A DNA stretch of 8,473 nucleotides, from NCBI GenBank assembly GCA_017852615.1, contig JAFMKX010000043.1:1-8473 (forward strand), read 5' to 3'. The position numbers and the translations under genes are program-made. The stretch is from Pontimonas sp. (lineage in GTDB: Bacteria > Actinomycetota > Actinomycetes > Actinomycetales > Microbacteriaceae). Shown here in pieces: positions 6,166 through 8,473 of the stretch. Position 1 is the first letter of the stretch. Each line of letters begins with the position of its first letter. The notes below the pieces were generated by a model. The model searched no databases, was not told the origin of the DNA, and was given only the letters and a program-made list of their open reading frames with translations.

Positions 6166-6181
6166 ATTCCAATTTTGGAAT
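6166..6181. repeat. Inverted repeat ATTCCAA-TT-TTGGAAT, candidate operator of the membrane operon
   Basis: Perfect 7-bp arms with a 2-bp centre lie just upstream of the YtxH-like ribosome site, in a 73-bp AT-rich intergenic gap. Possible -10 boxes overlap both edges (TACATT at 6184-6179 and TACATA at 6166-6161, minus strand). Bound protein would therefore cover the promoter. There is no T-run, so it does not look like a terminator for the M13 gene. The regulator is not identifiable. Confidence 0.55.
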
Positions 6182-6221
6182 GTAATTGCTATGACCACAG
6201 CCTAACCCTGTTTTTAGCTGA

Positions 6222-8177
6222 TTACCAGATACTGACTCGATCCTCGGGATCCATCCATAAAGCGTGGTCGGGGGTGACCGAAAATGCTTCATAGAAGACA
6301 TCCAGATTGCGAGCAATTTGGTTGCAGCGGAACTCTGGTGGCGAATGAGGGTCGATTTGGAGAAGACGCTTCGCCTCTTCTTGTCGAACAGCGAGTTTCC
6401 ATGACTGCGCCCAGGACAGGAAGAATCGCTCAGCCGCAGAGAGGCCGTCAACTTCTGGGGCCTGGGCCCCCTCTAGTGATAGTTGATAGGCCTTCCAGGC
6501 AATAGCCAGTCCGCCAAGATCCCCGATGTTCTCACCAATGGTGAGCTCGCCGTTCACGCTCTGCCCGGGAAGATCCTTGGGCTCAAGAGCATTGAACTGC
6601 GAAATCAAGCTCTTGGTGCGTTGCTCAAAAGCTGCCCTGTCGCTATCGCTCCACCAGTTGTGCAGGCGACCCTGTCCATCAAAGCGCGAGCCCTGGTCAT
6701 CGAAACCATGCCCAATTTCGTGTCCAATCACAGCTCCGATAGCGCCATAGTTCGAGGCAGCATCGCGTTCTGGATCAAAAAAGGGATACTGCAAAATTGC
6801 TGCGGGAAACACAATCTCATTGAACCCCGGGTTGTAATAAGCGTTCACCGTCTGCGGCGTCATAAACCATTCATCGCGGTCTAGCGGGGCGCCAATCTTG
6901 GCTAATTCGCGCTGGAATTCAAATTCATTGCCCGCCCTCACATTGCCCAGCAAATCGGAGGCATCCACACTCAAAGCGGAATAATCGCGCCACGTATCGG
7001 GATAGCCGATCTTGGGCGTGAACGAGGCAAGTTTTTCCTGAGCCTTCATCTTGGTCTCGGCACTCATCCACTCAAGCTGCTCAATGCTGTCTCGATAGGC
7101 GTCAAGGAGCCTGGAGACCAACTCATCCATTTGAGACTTGGATTGCGGCGGGAAATGTTGGGCGACATAGAGCTTGCCCACTGCTTCACCCATCACCCCT
7201 TCCACAAAAGACACTCCTCGCTTCCAGCGAGGCCTAATTTCAGGAATCCCCGAGAGTGTTTTTCCAAAGAAATCAAAATGCGCGTCAACGAGGTCACTAC
7301 TGAGATAGGCAGAGAACGCTTTAATGACCTGCCATTGGAACCAATCCCGTAGCTCTTCGAGGGACACTCCCGCCCACACATCCTTGAGGCCCAGAACGAA
7401 ACTGGGCTGGCGAACCACGACCTCGGCTACTGCGGTGAGGGGAATCCCGGTAGCCACACACCATTGCTCAAAGGGGAAACCCTCGAGCGTGCTACTGACC
7501 TCCTCTAAGGACCACAAATTGTAGGTGTCTTCGGCATCACGAGAGCGAACCGAGTCCCAGTGGTGCTTGGCCACCGTGGATTCGACGTTGAGCACTCGGA
7601 GTGCTCGCTCCTGGGGTTGATCCAATCCGACCAGAGCAAAAACCCGCTCAAGGTGAGCAAGAAAAGCGTCTCGGATTTCCTGGAATTGCTCTTCGCGGTA
7701 ATAGGACTCATCGGGCAACGAAATTCCACCCTGCTCGAGGAACACCACATACCGCTGTGGGTCACCCGGGTCGTTATCGACAAAGAGTTGCCACAGTCCA
7801 CTGACACCCTGGCGCTCCAAGCGACCCATCATCGCCGCGAAAGCATCTTTGTCTGAGGAAGCCAGGCTCACTTCTTCCAGAAGGGGAAGCAGGGGAGCAT
7901 GGCCGAGATCTTCAATGTGCTTCTCGTCCATGAAGCTGGCGTATAAATCCCCCACCTTGCCAGCTTCAGCACTGGCATCGACATCGCCGGATCGCTCAAT
8001 GATGTCCAAGACGGCTTTTTCTGCCTCTTCCGCTAAGACGGTGAAGGCTCCATAGCGGGCTTTATCCGCAGGGATGTCGGATCGCTCAATCCACCGACCA
8101 TTCATATGGAGATACAGATCATCTCCCGGGTGAAGTTCGGGGTCTCGTTCCTCTAGTTCAATTCCAGACTTAGCCAC
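6222..8177 (-). CDS. M13-family (neprilysin/PepO-like) zinc metallopeptidase, cytosolic
   Basis: This 651-residue endopeptidase has the complete M13 active site. NAYYNP (445-450) positions substrate. HEIGH (486-490) supplies the two zinc histidines and catalytic Glu487. ENIGD (549-553) gives the third zinc ligand Glu549 and Asp553. HSPPEFRCN (611-619) carries His611 and Arg617, equivalent to the transition-state His and substrate-binding Arg of neprilysin. It ends in Trp, as usual for the family. The N-terminus (MAKSGIELEERDPELHPGDD) has no signal peptide or membrane anchor, unlike mammalian members, so cytosolic oligopeptide turnover is the likely role. The start is GTG at 8177 with no clear Shine-Dalgarno; TAGGGT lies 7 nt upstream. 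The gene is divergent from the MATE transporter and upstream of the membrane-protein operon on the same strand, with no recognisable terminator between them. Confidence 0.95.
   Translation of the reverse strand: MAKSGIELEERDPELHPGDDLYLHMNGRWIERSDIPADKARYGAFTVLAEEAEKAVLDIIERSGDVDASAEAGKVGDLYASFMDEKHIEDLGHAPLLPLLEEVSLASSDKDAFAAMMGRLERQGVSGLWQLFVDNDPGDPQRYVVFLEQGGISLPDESYYREEQFQEIRDAFLAHLERVFALVGLDQPQERALRVLNVESTVAKHHWDSVRSRDAEDTYNLWSLEEVSSTLEGFPFEQWCVATGIPLTAVAEVVVRQPSFVLGLKDVWAGVSLEELRDWFQWQVIKAFSAYLSSDLVDAHFDFFGKTLSGIPEIRPRWKRGVSFVEGVMGEAVGKLYVAQHFPPQSKSQMDELVSRLLDAYRDSIEQLEWMSAETKMKAQEKLASFTPKIGYPDTWRDYSALSVDASDLLGNVRAGNEFEFQRELAKIGAPLDRDEWFMTPQTVNAYYNPGFNEIVFPAAILQYPFFDPERDAASNYGAIGAVIGHEIGHGFDDQGSRFDGQGRLHNWWSDSDRAAFEQRTKSLISQFNALEPKDLPGQSVNGELTIGENIGDLGGLAIAWKAYQLSLEGAQAPEVDGLSAAERFFLSWAQSWKLAVRQEEAKRLLQIDPHSPPEFRCNQIARNLDVFYEAFSVTPDHALWMDPEDRVSIW
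7590..7606. repeat. 17-bp palindrome inside the M13 peptidase gene
   Basis: GAGCACTC (7590-7597), a central G, and GAGTGCTC (7599-7606) form perfect 8-bp arms. It lies in codons for the ERALRVLNVE region. One such repeat is about what chance predicts for a window this size, so no function is claimed. Confidence 0.35.
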
Positions 8178-8184
8178 GCATCAC

Positions 8185-8190
8185 ACCCTA
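8185..8190 (-). promoter_or_regulatory. Candidate -10 box (leaderless) of the M13 peptidase gene
   Basis: TAGGGT on the minus strand lies 7 nt before the GTG start at 8177. That places the transcript start at the start codon. No convincing -35 is seen. The site faces away from the MATE gene's -10 box, 28 bp away. Confidence 0.4.
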
Positions 8191-8218
8191 ATCGCCTCTC
8201 CAGAGAGTCCCCTGCGGG

Positions 8219-8224
8219 TAGCGT
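8219..8224 (+). promoter_or_regulatory. Candidate -10 box (leaderless) of the MATE transporter gene
   Basis: TAGCGT lies 7 nt before the GTG at 8232, with no Shine-Dalgarno in the gap. The predicted -35 zone (about 8196-8201) overlaps that of the divergent M13 promoter, so the two promoters would compete for polymerase if both are real. Confidence 0.4.
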
Positions 8225-8231
8225 TGCGAGC

Positions 8232-8473
8232 GTGAATCCCCCTTCGTTGCATCGACGGATTGTGCGCCTCGCGCTACCGTCTCTGGGCGCGCTCATTGCT
8301 GAGCCGCTCTTTATCGCCACCGACACCGCCATGGTCGGGCACTTAGGTGCCACGGCTCTCGCCAGCCTGGGTCTGGCCAGCACAATCTTGACCTCGGTGG
8401 TGGGACTGCTCATTTTCTTGGCCTACGCCACCACCCCCATCGTCGCCCGACGTCTCGGCGCGAAAGATCGCCC
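8232..8473 (+). CDS. MATE-family efflux transporter, N-terminal fragment (3' end outside window)
   Basis: A GTG at 8232 opens 80 codons that run off the right edge. The sequence IVRLALPSLGALIAEPLF, then ATDTAMVGHLGATALASLGLA, is the classic first-helix region of DinF-type MATE transporters. A second hydrophobic stretch, TSVVGLLIFLAYATTPIV, precedes the ARRLGAKD loop. These proteins export cationic compounds or metabolites using proton or sodium gradients; substrate cannot be told from this piece. The GTG is chosen because it sits 13 residues before the conserved ALP of helix 1 and follows a TAGCGT -10 box. In-frame alternatives downstream (TTG 8247, GTG 8262) would shorten the N-terminus. It is divergent from the M13 peptidase, with 54 bases between the start codons. 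Confidence 0.88.
   Translation, partial: MNPPSLHRRIVRLALPSLGALIAEPLFIATDTAMVGHLGATALASLGLASTILTSVVGLLIFLAYATTPIVARRLGAKDR

Noticed and set aside
6149..6451. N-terminal extension of the YtxH-like frame to 185 codons
   Set aside because: The extra 101 residues overlap the end of the M13 gene in another frame, and a strong GGAGG directly precedes the internal ATG at 6148.
8153..8413. Minus-strand open frame of 86 codons spanning the M13/MATE gap
   Set aside because: It overlaps the MATE coding start antisense and the M13 gene out of frame; the product shows no motif.

Overview
The window reads as ordinary chromosome from an actinobacterium, most likely a Microbacteriaceae-like one. This is inferred from moderate-to-high GC content (judged by eye), tight gene packing, several start codons with a TANNNT -10 box 6-8 nt upstream and no Shine-Dalgarno (leaderless style), an actinobacterial-type phosphofructokinase, and a YtxH / holin-superfamily / DUF3618 cluster. 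There is no rRNA, tRNA, CRISPR array, insertion sequence or prophage. No intergenic gap exceeds about 145 bases.

Layout. Positions 1-1031 (minus) hold the N-terminal proline dehydrogenase part of a bifunctional PutA cut by the left edge. Divergent from it, 1126-2703 (plus) encodes a PYROXD2/phytoene-desaturase-like FAD oxidoreductase. Convergent with that is a small two-helix DUF4190-like membrane protein (2718-3080, minus). A 145-bp divergent intergenic region rich in inverted repeats separates it from pfkA (3226-4248, plus), which overlaps a YhdH/AcuI-type NADPH oxidoreductase (to 5245, plus). Tail-to-tail with that pair is a compact minus-strand operon of three small membrane proteins: YtxH-like (5894-6148), holin-superfamily-III-like (5478-5885) and DUF3618-like (5250-5477). 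Upstream on the same strand is a cytosolic M13 zinc metallopeptidase (6222-8177). A MATE-family transporter starts divergently at 8232 and runs off the right edge.

Functionally the window mixes central metabolism (proline oxidation, upper glycolysis, acrylyl-CoA-type reduction), a cytosolic peptidase, an efflux transporter and poorly characterised envelope proteins. The best candidate for an underdescribed system is the coupled YtxH-holin-DUF3618 operon. Its layout recalls the Enterobacterial yqjD-yqjE-yqjK cluster, and it has a 16-bp inverted repeat in its promoter region. The other points of interest are the recurrent leaderless promoters, two of them back to back and overlapping, the inverted repeats between the DUF4190 gene and pfkA, and the mixed phosphoryl-donor signature of the phosphofructokinase. 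I did not see a convincing entirely new system.
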